A stretch of DNA of 64,000 nucleotides from Rhabditophanes sp. KR3021 (taxonomy: Eukaryota > Nematoda > Chromadorea > Rhabditida > Alloionematidae), in assembly GCA_963281155.1 (NCBI GenBank), contig CAUJLY010000005.1:992001-1056000 (forward strand). Reading direction: 5' to 3'. A model generated the notes under the pieces. That model saw only the letters and a program-made list of their open reading frames with translations. It did no database searches and was not told the DNA's origin. Positions 22,178 to 34,200 of the stretch are shown here, in pieces; position 1 is the first letter of the stretch, and each line of letters begins with the position of its first letter. A program made the translations under genes and the position numbers.

Positions 22178-25100
22178 TTAATTATAGAGTCTGGCGAAGT
22201 CGTTGATGATTAGGTTAAATTGATGACTAGAGCTGCGTTTGTCGCTGAGGCCTCTGATTTTTGTAACGAAATCCATCTTTTGTGCTCTAGTAGCTCCAAG
22301 TAACCCATTTTGTGGAATAGTTTCTATTACTTCCCATAATATGCCTACAAATTGATCTTGGTCGAAAGCATAGACGTAGCACAACATATCCGTGCAAATT
22401 GAACTTTTCCGCTCCCGATGGAGTTTTAGCAATAAAGCGCGAATTGTTACTTCAATAACTTGTTTCATGTGATGCATACATAATACTTGTACCTCCGAAG
22501 CTGGGTTTGATTTTTCCCTAGAACCGAGAATATAGAAGTTCTCGATAAATCCACAATGACAAGTATTGTCATGATCTGTTGAATATTCAATCGCTTGCAA
22601 GGCTAATTGAAATATAGCTTCAGACTGCGGAAGGGCCAAGAAAAACCTATGATGGCATTTAATTAATTTGTTGTTAATTCTCATGAAATCATCGAAAGCT
22701 TCCGTGAGATTCCTAAATTCGTTTCCACTGGGTTTGAAATTAGTTGCACAAATGTCCATTAATTGTCTAAGTGGCTGCAAAAACTCCGGCATTTTCATGA
22801 GAGTATCTCCTTCCGTATCGATAGCTATCGAAATAATATACATTAGAGGGTAATGTCTAGAATTAAGAAACATATGAATCATCTTAAGAGCTATTTCCAT
22901 CTTCAAACTGTATCCATTTCGGAACATAAATCTGACTACGGCAACGGCGTGATCAACTTGACTCATTGTTTTCAATTTGGTCAGGCAAGCATAGATTGTT
23001 TCCCACATCGAAGCTTCCAGCTTTAGAATAACATCTTTCAAGTCTGGAGCTTTTGTTATCATGTTGACAAAATTAGTCTTTCTTGTAACACTTGTAATTC
23101 TGTGGAAATAGACAATCGGATCCCCCTCACAGTCAGCCCATGGGTTTGTCTTTAGTTTGGCATAATTACCAGTCGTGACATGTCCAGAAGCAAAAATTAC
23201 TCTTAATCTTTCAAGAGAATCGGTCACCATCTTGTGGATATAGGGAAACAAGGGAGTCTGAAAGTTTGCATTTATCATCAATGTACAAACTCTATAAACT
23301 GTTTGAATAGTCTGCTCAGTCTTGTAGCAATCGGTCGGAGACTTTTCGAGGTGTTCTGGGAGTTTCAACAAATACTGAATGCAAGCAATGTCATAATACT
23401 GCCCATCTTCAACGAATGTCTGGAGAATCTTCAAAGCCAAATCAGTATAACGAGTATCCAAAATATGTGCCAGCAAGAATTCAACGGTCCAAGCCTGCAT
23501 TTCAGGGTAACGATTCATCCAGTCAGCAAATTCCATCAAAACTTCAAAAACGGAGTACAAAGTCTGTGGATGAAGTGGCGATTTCTTAGTTTCCTCATCA
23601 AGAACCATAAATTGCCTTAACATTGACTTGTAATAATCTTCATGAGGCCTGTCCGGGGAATCGTCCATCATGATTCTTGAGTCATAGCCGACCTCGTTTC
23701 CAAGAGCTGCCAACATACAAATTATAGACTCTGCCCATCTCCAATCGTTCGGTCTTTCAGGCAGCCAAGAAGCAAGCATCATTAAGGTTTCATGTCCACC
23801 AAGCAGAGCACACGCATCACTGACAACTGTGTACATGTTGCCTCTAAACCCGATCATTTCTTCATGTTCATCCTGATTTAAAATAGACTCCAAATCCGGA
23901 TCAACCTGCATTTGAGAAATTAAAATCTTGAAATACTCACTTAATGGACCCGCCAATTTGTGTCTGATTTGCTGATAGATTTCCGGTTCATTTTCAACCA
24001 TTTGAAGCAATGCCTCTGAAATTTCACCCCAAAAAGGCAAAGTCATGTCAGCATACTCCATCCCAAGATTAGCAATTGCAATGATGTAACGAACATCCGA
24101 GAAAGAGGGATGATTTTCCTCCAGCATATTATCAGCTATTTCAAATCTACAAGACTCTGCCTTCTCAACAATCATTCTGCAAATATTCTTGAGCCTCCGG
24201 CTACCTCCTTTGCTGGCTAATTCTTCAACAAAGCGAAAGTTTGTATTGATGAAAGTTGATATATAATTGAGAGAAACAAAGTTGTCAGTTGTTTGTTCAA
24301 TTATGTACATGATATCCATAATTAGGTTGCAGGCAATTTCGTGAGTCTCTTCATCTGATTGGTCGGTGAAGATAATTCCTAAGATAAAGCCAAGATATTG
24401 GAGGTATTTTTCGTTCTCTTGTTTGATTTTGTCGTTTCTCATTAAGTTTGAGGAGTAGGCGATGACTTTGTTGTAGTATTTTGAATACATTGGTACACGT
24501 GCGAGATAAGATTGAATAAATGTGATGAAGTCTTCCACATGGGTGGCAAACAGCTCTTTAAAGCAGTCCCGTTTATTTTCTCCAATTGGGATCTTCTTCG
24601 AACTCATCTCATCAAATAGGTACGACAGAGCAGTTAGATACAGAAATTCATTATTCTCACCTTGTTCCAAAAACCAATTTCTAAAATCTCTTGTGAAGTC
24701 ATTACCACTCGGAGCAACAAGGTAAAAGCAAGTGAAGCAATTGATAATACAATTGAATGGAGACAAATAATTTTCATCACCCAAAAACATCGCATACGAT
24801 TGCTTTGACATTAAGAGAGTATTTTCAAGGACTGAATTTTTTAACTCATCAGAAAAGGCATGTGGCGTATGTTTAATTAGAGATAAACGCAACATCTGAC
24901 ACAAAAAGCCAATATGAGCCATATTGTACCCGCTTCTTTCCTTATCAGCATTGAAGGTGATAAAAAGTTCGATTGTCCATTTAAAGAAATGTTCCTAAAC
25001 AAAAATAATATTTTGAAAACAACAAAAATAACTTACTTTTTCATGCATACATTTATCAATATATCTCGAAGCAATCAAGATCTTATCAGATTCTTTTCCA

Positions 25101-25180
25101 CCAATGTAATGCTGCAAAGCCGCATAGAAGTCAGGTTGATTGACGGGTGGTAAATCGGTAAATTGACTCGATTCTGCCAT
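22178..25180 (-). CDS. transportin-3 (importin-beta family, SR-protein import receptor)
   Basis: There are two exons, 25037-25180 and 22178-24994, joined in phase 0 across a 42-nt intron, giving 986 residues of helical HEAT-repeat sequence. Transportin-3 carries SR splicing factors and other cargo into the nucleus under RanGTP control. The identification rests on collinear similarity to TNPO3. Examples are LPFWGEISEALLQ in the first third, WRWAESIICMLAAL in the middle, GDPIVYFHRITSVTRKTNFV at about 680, the ARTQ-like TIPQNGLLGATRAQKMDFV near the end, and the terminal FNLIINDFARLYN. The N-terminal region (YAALQHYIGGKESDKILIAS) fits the first HEAT repeat. A large single second exon is unusual for such a long gene but looks intact. 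Importin-13 is the nearest alternative. Confidence 0.85.
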
Positions 25181-25619
25181 AATAAATGTTGTCTTTGGTA
25201 TCGTAGATTAAGGCATAAATTGTAATTACTTTTTATTATCTTGATCCACTTTATTAAAGTTCAAAATATAAAAATAATCTGAATTATGTGGTGGGGTTAA
25301 GAGAAGTAATTTAAAAATGCTTGATGTCTTGGGGTGGCGTGTACCAGTACATCGTCATAGGATGTGGTACATGCATACAGATGTCTGAGGTTCGGAGCAA
25401 AAGACGTTTTCTGTTCTCTGTATGATATAGTTCGTTGTTGGTGACAGGGACGTTATCACCAAATTGTGTATTTAATGATGACTTATTTGTTTATTTTGAT
25501 TGATAAGATGACTTATACTAACAAATATAATAGTGTATGCTCGTTTCTCAATATGATTAATTGATATAAACACATTTTTTGACTTTTTCTTTATAAGCTA
25601 GTTATTTTTTAGGTGTAAA
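25181..25619. promoter_or_regulatory. divergent promoter region between transportin-3 and the CoA hydrolase
   Basis: This 439-nt stretch separates two divergently transcribed genes, so it must hold both promoters. No specific binding site is identified. A GATGTGGTACATGCATA-like segment near 25360 is less AT-rich than its surroundings. Confidence 0.4.
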
Positions 25620-27199
25620 ATGAAGATGTTATTGTCAAAACAAGTTGCCAACACGACAGTTTTTGCTGCTCTGCATACTAGTAGCGTTTGTCCTGTTCAA
25701 GCTCGTTCAACTGTCGGTGGTCCAGAACTTATTGAAAGATCTTTTCCTGCTGTCGGTAAAAGTCCCAAGCTTACATCCGTTGAAAAAGCTTTCGACTTAG
25801 TCAAGTCTGGTAAGTAATTGATATTTTAATCGAATTGATGGGAATGTTTTATAGGAGACAATATCTTCGTCCATGGGATTGCTGCTACACCAACTCCACT
25901 TCTCGATGGTCTTTGCGAAGTTGCAAAGAATAGAGATCTGTCCAAAATCAAACTCCACCATCTCCATTTGGAAGGACCTACTCGTTGGGTTGAAGGTGAA
26001 TATCGGGACAGAATCCGTTCAAATTCTTTGTTTACTGGCCATAATTTGAGAAAAGCTGTGAATGAAGGATTTGCTGACTTCAACTCTTGCTTCCTTCATG
26101 AAGTTCCACTTCTATTCAGACGTGGAGTAATCAATTTGGATGTTGCTTTGATCCAAATTTCTCCACCTGATGCTAAAGGATACTGTTCAATCGGAACCTC
26201 CGTCGATGCTTGCCGTGCTGCTATCACTACAGCCAAACACGTCATTGCCATGTCCAATCCAAACATGCCAAGAACCTTCGGGGACAGTGTCATTCATCAA
26301 TCACAAATTGATGTCCTTGTGGAAACTACTGACCATCAATTGCATCTCAGAGCTGCTCCAACCATCGGAGCAAGAGAAGCTTTAATTGGAAAGATAATTG
26401 CTGACAACTTAGTTGATGATGGCGCTACTCTTCAAATGGGAATTGGTGCTATTCCAGATGCAGCCCTTGCTGCTTTAACTGGCCACAAAGACCTCGGAAT
26501 CCATACTGAAATGTTCTCGGATGGAATCCTCGACCTCGTCTCCTGCAACGCCATTACCAACCGATTCAAACATCACAATCCTGGTAAAATGACTGTTTCC
26601 TTTGTTTATGGATCCAAGAAGCTTTACGATTTCCTTCATGATAATCCATTTGTTCACTTCGGAGATGTCGCCTGGGTCAATGATCCTAGCATCATTAGGC
26701 AAAATCCTAAAGTCACAGCTATTAATTCTGCTGTAGAAGTTGATTTGACTGGACAAGTCGTCGCTGACTCTATTGGATCTAGATTTTTGTCTGGCTTCGG
26801 AGGACAAGTTAGCCACATTTTTTGTTGCGTTTCTTTAATAGTTCAAATTTTAGGTTGATTTCATTAGAGGAGCTGCTTTGAGTGACGATGGGCTAGGAAG
26901 ACCTATCATTGCGTTGCCTTCTGACACTAAAAAGGGACAATCAAAGATCGTTCCAATGGTTCGTTTAAATATTGTCCAATTCATTTTAATTCAACTTATA
27001 GATCCAACAAGGATCCGGGGTTGTTACCAGCAGAGCTCACGTCAATCAAGTCGTTACGGAGTATGGAATTGCTGAACTTTGGGGCAAGAATATGAGACAA
27101 AGAGCTTATGAGATGATCAAGATCGCTCATCCAGACCACCGTGCTTCTCTTGAAAAATCGGCCTTTGAAAGACTTAAGGTTATGCCTTCAAGCGACTAG
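25620..27199 (+). CDS. mitochondrial acetyl-CoA hydrolase / CoA-transferase
   Basis: There are four exons, 25620-25809, 25855-26807, 26854-26958 and 27002-27199, for 481 residues. The family is class I CoA-transferase-like (ACH1/CAT1), which moves CoA between acyl donors such as acetyl-CoA and succinate. The N-terminus (MKMLLSKQVANTTVFAALHT) is basic and hydroxylated without acid residues, like a mitochondrial targeting peptide. Diagnostic segments are GYCSIGTSVDACRAA, GATLQMGIGAIPDAALAAL, GIHTEMFSDGILDL (the family's catalytic Glu fits this segment) and INSAVEVDLTGQVVADSIG. GGQVDFIRGA crosses intron 2. GSGVVTSRAHVNQVVTEYGI and HPDHRASLEK complete the C-terminus. All introns are 43-46 nt. Whether hydrolase or transferase activity dominates cannot be read from sequence. 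Confidence 0.95.
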
Positions 27200-28014
27200 G
27201 CTAGATTATTTGTGATTGTGGAATTTCTGCCGCAAAATGTATTTTTAATGAGGATATAAAATTGTCGCTTTGAATAAAAGAGATTTACTATTTCATGTGT
27301 ATAAATTGTAACCAGATATGAAATGCATTTCTCAAAACTTCTTTCTTTTATCATTGTTTTGCAGACGGTATCCCAACTCAAGTGAGCTTGTCTCTTTCTA
27401 CATAAGAGTTTTGATTAATGCAAATCTTTTTTGACTCTTTTAAACTCATCATACAAAAAATAATATTATTTACCTTTTGTGGTCCACATTATTAGCTGTC
27501 CCTTCAAGCAGGTCATTTGAGGTTTAAAGTTCTGACCTATGTCGTTAAACTCAGTTTTTAAAAAAATTCAATTTAAGGCACATTGCCAGCGGAAATCTGG
27601 AAGAAGTCAATATTTTCGACCTTAAACCCTCCGTCCTCGAGACCAATATTTTTTCCAAATTTCACTCATTTAGTTTGAAAGGAAAGCAACCATAGCACCC
27701 AGAACATCAAAAAGATATTTCATATGAACAGTTATCCTTTAGAGCACCCGCATGTTAAGGCATAAGATTAAGAGCATGTCGGTGTCATCTACATATGCCC
27801 GCATCGTAACAAAAATGTTTGTAGAAATCAAAACGAAGAGAACTATTACAAAATTTTATTTCGATTCAAACAAAATTAAATAGGTATATTTTATTAATTA
27901 CGGCAAAGCAAAACACATATGATTAGCGCAAATTATCATTAGACGCACAACAAACAATTAGCAGAAATTTTGAGTTTATTTTTGCCAGCGTACCAACATT
28001 TAAAGCATCACCAC
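27200..28014. other. intergenic region between converging genes
   Basis: Contains a polyadenylation-type AATAAA at 27273-27278, about 75 nt after the CoA hydrolase stop. The remainder, including 27.4-27.9 kb, shows no gene or RNA that I recognise. Confidence 0.4.
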
Positions 28015-29715
28015 TTAATGGCATTGTTCTTGTTCAGGTCCCTGGATCTTTTCCAATTTGATGAAGTCATCAATTCTGAGAATAGTAATAGCAGCTTCAG
28101 TTGCGAACTTCAATGCTTTGATCTTAGACATCATTGGCTCTATGATTCCCTTCTCATAAGGAATAGTAATAGCATTATTTTCGAGATCCAAACCTGTGTA
28201 CTTCAAGGCCTTGTCGCAATCTTTTGAGTTTACGGACTGGAGATAACGGTAATGGCAATTCTTTAATGACGCGATCAAGTCTGTCATGTCGGAAGCAGCA
28301 TTCATTATCAAAGTTTTTGGGATTACTAATAAAGTGTTAGCAAATTCGGCAACAGCTAGTTGTTCTCTGGAGGCAAGAGTGGTTGCGTATTGTTCAAGGT
28401 AGACGTTGAGGGCAGCTTCGACTGATCCAGCTCCGGAGACAATCTTCTTGGATTCGAGAACTCTTTGGATGACGCAGAGAGCATCATGGGCTGATCTTTC
28501 CATTTCATCGAGCATCATGTCATTTGCACCACGAAGAATAAGGGATGCGGCTGTTCTGGCCTTGGTGTTTCTGATGATGATTAATTCATCGTCCGAAATT
28601 CTTTCTTGAGCAACTTCTTCAGCATGACCAAGAAGGGAGGCATCGAATTGCTCGTCACCTTCAAGTGTAGCCAAAGAGGCAGTGAGCGTAGCTCCGGTTG
28701 CTTTAGCAATTCTCTTCAAGTCAACTTTCTTACATCTTCTGACGGCCATAGCATTAGCGGTGATAAATTGCTTCATAGCCAAATCGTCGATTCCTCCAGT
28801 AGTTAGGATGACGTTAGCACCAGTAGCCAAAATTCGGTCGATACGTCTCTTGACAATATCGATTTCTTCTCTTCTAATAGCTTCGAGCTTCTCTGGATCT
28901 GTGACGCATACGTTAACTCCGAACGACATCTTAGCTTTTTGGAGGTTGAGGTCGAGGCAAGCAATCTTGGCGTTTTTGATGGTTCTTGGCATAGCCTCGG
29001 CAGCTCTGGTGCAATTCAAAGCGTATCCCTTGATGAGTGTTGACTCAGATGCCGACTGACCATGTGCCTTCAACACATTAACAGCACTAATTGGGTAGGT
29101 AACTTTACCGGAAGAATCAGTAACCTTGATCAGTTCAGCAGCCTCAACCAACAACTTTGGGAAGAAATCATCATGAACACCGATGATTTTTGAGGAGAGG
29201 GAGGTCTTGGCGATATCCAACTTATTTCTCTCAGTCAATTTGGTAGCCTCAACTCCGAGGTTGTTTTTGATGTATTTGACTGACTCCTTGCAGGCCAAAC
29301 GAAAACCATTAATGATTGTGGTTGCGTGTAATCCTTGTTTGGCTAACTCATCAGCAGATTTAAGTAACTCAGCAGCCAAAATAACTACAGAAGTGGTACC
29401 ATCTCCGACCTCGGCATCTTGAAGTTGAGCCAATTCAACAAGAATCTTGGCAGCTGGATGTTCAACGGAAAGTAATTTCAAGATGGTTGCACCATCATTG
29501 GTAACGGTGACATCCCCTACATCGTCGACAAGCATTTTGTCTAACCCACATGGTCCAAATGATGATTTTACGGTGTTTGCAATTGAGACACATGCCATAA
29601 CTAAAATCACTACATTATTTGATCAGATCGAGTCAAACATACCATTCTGTCCTCTAATTCCTTCACCGGAGCTTCTTTTTCCAACAAGGGAAAGCATTGC
29701 CTCTGATCCTGACAT
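28015..29715 (-). CDS. T-complex chaperonin subunit alpha (CCT1/TCP-1 alpha)
   Basis: There are two exons, 29643-29715 and 28015-29600, for 552 residues. This is one of eight paralogous subunits of the cytosolic CCT/TRiC ring, which folds actin, tubulin and other proteins. Exon 1 reads [20 protein letters not shown]. Exon 2 opens with the chaperonin equatorial segment [40 protein letters not shown] follows, with the TCP-1 alpha-type [20 protein letters not shown]. The ATP site motif is [11 protein letters not shown]. Also present are [20 protein letters not shown] and the C-terminal [32 protein letters not shown] and the SFGVNV/EKLE segments favour alpha over the other subunits. The C-terminus ends EQEQCH. 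No defect is seen. Confidence 0.95.
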
Positions 29716-30529
29716 CTTTATCTTGTTTTTACCTATAACGACAATGATTAACAAAAGTTTAAAGAACGGAAGCGCAAATAACATATATCGATATTACCAA
29801 CACAATCTAACGATAAAGATAAAGAGATCTCATTTATAATTAAACAACAAATGCATTACTAAGTGGTTCTAGAAGTTTACAGTTGCCAAGATGCTCAAAG
29901 CCTATTTACTTTATTCCAAAGTTGTTAGCAGGGTTGGTTTCGTCACGATTGTTAAAGGTCTGGAATAGACTCGAAGGTTGTCGAATGAGTAGACATTTTG
30001 GATTTAGGTTGTATGGAGACAAATAATAGACATATAATCTGATGGATTATTTAAATGCAATGTGAACGCGGTCTTTTTGAGGATGTATTTATTTGGTCAA
30101 TAAGAAACTTAATTGGACTAAATGGGCAAACTTTCTAAATTTTAACACAATCTACAAATTAAAATAAAGTTTAAAACAAAAAGTAATGAAATACAGGAGT
30201 GAGGATATAAAGTTTATTCAAATATGTGTTTTTATACGAGTCAATTTTCAATTACTTGATTTCATTGCGTTTACTTGGCCATTTGAATTGAATGTTACCA
30301 AGGATGTTTATCGGATTTTAAAATGCTCCTTTAAATAATTTCCTATTATAAGCGGTTTGAATTGAAATCTTACTCATATGTGGAGAAACACATTTGCCTA
30401 AGATCCATCACTTATTAATAAATTGAAAATATAGCACCAATTATTACATAAGTTGCATACCAAACTAACAATTATCAATCTTTATAGATACTTATATATT
30501 TTAATTATGAGTGATATTTCATTTTTAGA
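29716..30529. other. CCT-alpha upstream region, no gene seen
   Basis: About 800 nt upstream of CCT-alpha and before the kelch remnant. It should contain the CCT-alpha promoter. No specific element is recognised. Confidence 0.35.
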
Positions 30530-30915
30530 TATGATCCGAGAATTAAAAATTGGGAAAAACTTGCTGAAGTTCCAATAAAAAGACAAGATGCTGCAGTCTG
30601 TTTAAATGATAGTAATATTATGTACTGTGGTGGAGCTTATCAAGAAGGTGAAAATTGGACTAAAAAGGGTAATTGTGACATTTATGAAGTAAATGCTAAC
30701 AAATGGGATCAACAACACCTTTACCTATTATGTGCAGTGGTAACAGATCTGTTGAATTATCTGCAGAGATAATTAGCTTCGGAGGTTCTTTAAATAATGT
30801 AAATATTTCAGATATTTATAGTTTTGATAAAAAACCAAAATATGGACAAAATCAAATATTGAGTTACCATCTCCTAATTGGTGTTCTTCATTGTCTTTTT
30901 ATTAATACATTTTGA
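30530..30915 (+). pseudogene. kelch-repeat gene remnant
   Basis: A stretch after a TTTTTAG acceptor-like site reads YDPRIKNWEKLAEVPIKRQD, then IMYCGGAYQEGENW. That is the W-x(n)-RxxxAxxxL-x-YxxGG pattern of a kelch blade. The frame then shifts by one base near 30700. The second frame (30703-30915) continues with a further blade, SVELSAEIISFGGSLNNVN. Neither frame has an N-terminal domain or other blades, and no upstream exons are visible. It is best read as a truncated, frameshifted fragment of a kelch-domain gene. Confidence 0.65.
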
Positions 30916-31289
30916 GCTAAATTAGATAAATATTTTTTGGATTTTAAAATCGACACTCTTTACCCCAAGACATGAATATGTATATTGTTTAAAATAACCT
31001 TCTCCAACCCCTATTTTTTTGTAATTCAACGGTGTGATAAGGGATTGGAGTTGTTGTGTGCATTGGAATTACTATTGGAGGTCTGGTTATAAAGAACTGT
31101 TAATGAAATGTTTGTTAGTAATTTGAGTAACGAAAACTACATGCGTACAATCTTCATGCTAAAGCATTTTTGTTAATATGCAAATCATAAATTGTTTTGA
31201 AATAATTTTCCATTTTTATTATGTAAATTACTAAATAACCAAACACAGTCCTGTATTTATAAAAGCAAAATTAAGTATGTATATGCAAT
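30916..31289. other. 3' flank of the dynein-2 gene, no gene seen
   Basis: AT-rich sequence downstream of the dynein heavy chain stop. Nothing else is recognised. Confidence 0.35.
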
Positions 31290-34200
31290 TTAAACGTTTG
31301 ATTGCTTTAAAAATAAAGCTACTCCAGTTATTGTCCATTTATCTTTATCAATTTCATTAGCAAAAGGTAATTGAACAGAAGTCACAACTGATTCTCGGCT
31401 AGCATTCTCGTAAATAGCTGCGTTGATAGATTTGCTTTCTGGATAAATATCTTTTTGGGTCTAAAAAAGGTATATTAATAAATTAATCAAAGACTTACTA
31501 TTGGAATCCACGATATATACAAAGAAGGAACTAAATTAAAGGGTGAAGAAGTAACTAAGGATTCAGATAACATCCCACTATCAAATAAAGCTCCCTCGAT
31601 ATTTAGATTCTTAATTTCCACACAAAATTTAACTTCTTCCAATAAATTTCTATGCCACGCAGAAGCTAATTTAAGTTGATCCATGCTTATATTTGTTTCC
31701 CTACTGATTAACTGTCTGAAAGCATTTAAGAATCTATTAGGTCTCAACAAATTGCTCAAATCTATCGAGATTAAGCTGACATCAAGATTAGCATTCATTA
31801 TTTGTTCGGTTGATCTAGTTTTCGCTATAACTGTTTCTAGATAGACAAAAGGATCCCATGGCCCAACCCAAATATTATCCCATTTACTTGGCACACTCAA
31901 CAGCATTAATTCTTTGCATAGTTGAATAATTGAAGATGTAGGGATAATGGTTCCTTTCAAAGCTTTGCTAAGTTGTCCTAAGTCAAAGTGAATTTTTTGA
32001 ATCAAAGTCAAGGCAAATACAAATTCCCCCTTAAAAGCTTCGTCTAAGGGATTTGTGTGAGTAGTGATTTGTGGAATGACACAATTGTGATAACTCGAAC
32101 TTCCATTTAGTGATTTCCATAAATTTAAAATAGGTTTTAAATTGTTTGACCATTCTTGTTTGTCGAATTCATTTAAATTAACTGTTTCCAACTCAAGACT
32201 TCTCAATTGCTTTATTGTTTCGGAACTTGACGTGATTTCCCACGATGAGTGAATATTAAGTGGCAACCCAAGCATTCTCAGTTGACTTTCGCCGTCATTT
32301 TTAATAGATTTCTTGATCCAATTAAGGTAATCTTGTAGAGTCGAAAAATTAGGCATTTCCAAGTCTCTTAATAGAGTTCCACTCGTAGACCCATTAATAA
32401 AAATGTTTGAAAAGAACTTATTTAAATAAGCTAACAAAATCTCAACGTCATGACTGTTTTGAATTCTACCACCATAAACAACAAATGCCATCAATCCTCT
32501 TAAAGTCTTCCAATCTATTTGGCCTCCGTTTTGATCAGCTTCATTAACTATTCTTTCTGTAATTAATTTGGAAGCTCTCAAATCACCATTTGAAAACTCA
32601 TAAAAAGAAGACCAAGCTTGTGGAATGTATGTTCTACGTTCTTGAAGCATTGCATGTAAAAAAGCAACAATAAAGTAACTCTGCAATCTAATTGGAGTTG
32701 AGTTAGTTAATTTAGTTTGAAGCCACTGAGTATAAGTACGACTCATGTTGTTTTCAAGGCCTGGAGGGGATTCGAATGTTAACTTTAAACTTTCTTGTGC
32801 TAAAACAGCTGGAAAACGTTCATCGGGTTCAGATGTCAACCAAAGTCTAAATTTAGCATGTGGTGTAAGCATGCCAAGTTCTTTTTGAAGTCGTGGTAAG
32901 AAATCACTTACTAAATGGACATTTTTGATGCAAAGCCACAAACCTTGTTCGGCACTTTTCTTTAAAAATTGAATTGCAGATTCTTGCTGTCCTATATCAT
33001 ACAAAGTATTATTAATGTAATAAATTTTTAATATTTTTAGATTTTTCAGAATAAGATGACTGTGTCTACAAAATCAGTCTATTACAAGCTATTGGCTAAC
33101 ATCTCCTACACATGCTATGTAGATCATATTTTTAAGAATGAGGTTTTGGATGTAATTGAGCTGCAAAGGCAATGTTAGTAACAGTAACTCTGGAAAGCCA
33201 ACTTATGAAATGGTTACTCAACTTTTTCCAGAAAAAAAGATGAAGTTGCAAAACTAATCTTACAACAGCTTTTAGATGCTGATCAGCGAGTTAATATAAG
33301 AAACTCTTCCTAAGATTATAGATCTATCTGCATTTTAATTTTAATTTTAATAAAGATTTTGAATTCACCTTGACCCATTGAGATTTGCAAATAATTTTCC
33401 ATGCCAACTATTCTTTTACCTAATTCTTCTAAGTCTTGCGATGGATCAGCTCCTGGACCAGTTAAAATTAGAATAGGTTCATGTTCAGTTGAATCAACTT
33501 GATAGATACTTTCTAAATCTAAGGGTGGAGGATTAATTGATGTTAGTTGTAATGCTTGGCAAGCGAAGTTATTTAAAAATGTGTGCAAACGATCCGGTCT
33601 AATTGCTTGAATGATCAAAACTTTTTGAAATGGAGTCATTTTAGTTGATGTAGATTGCGGGAAATAATTTTCGGCATCAACTGCTTTTGAAAATTCTTTC
33701 CATGTTCCTTGGTCAGATAATTGGACTGCTTTAACTAGACCAGGCAACGCTTTTTCTAATTTAGCGACTGAATTTGATCTAATTGAAGGCACCCACTGGA
33801 TGCTGCTCGTTCTATTATTATCTTGCCCATCTTCCTTAACCGCCAAAGAACCAATAAAAAATTCCCATTCATTCTTCCCGAAAAGGTCAGGTTTCGTCTT
33901 GTGAACATAATTTATAGAGAACATCAGTCTGTCTGCTTTGAAGAGTCCTCTTGAAATATAAATAAAGACTGTCTCTCTCAAATCATTATAAACTCCTTCC
34001 AAAGCTGTTTCTGTGTTATTCCCCATATTTTTTTCCATTACACTTTTAAACAACTTCATAATGGTCGTGACTCCAAAATTATACATCGTATTCTGCCGGT
34101 ACAAATTATTGATAGCAAAATACAAGATGCTGGACTTCTTTGAAAACTCCAAAAATATATTTCTCTGCTCTAACAATTCTTCCTGCAAATGTTCACTTTC

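Noticed and set aside
28682..29059. Plus-strand frame opposite CCT-alpha
   Set aside because: Shadow of the CCT-alpha exon on the other strand.
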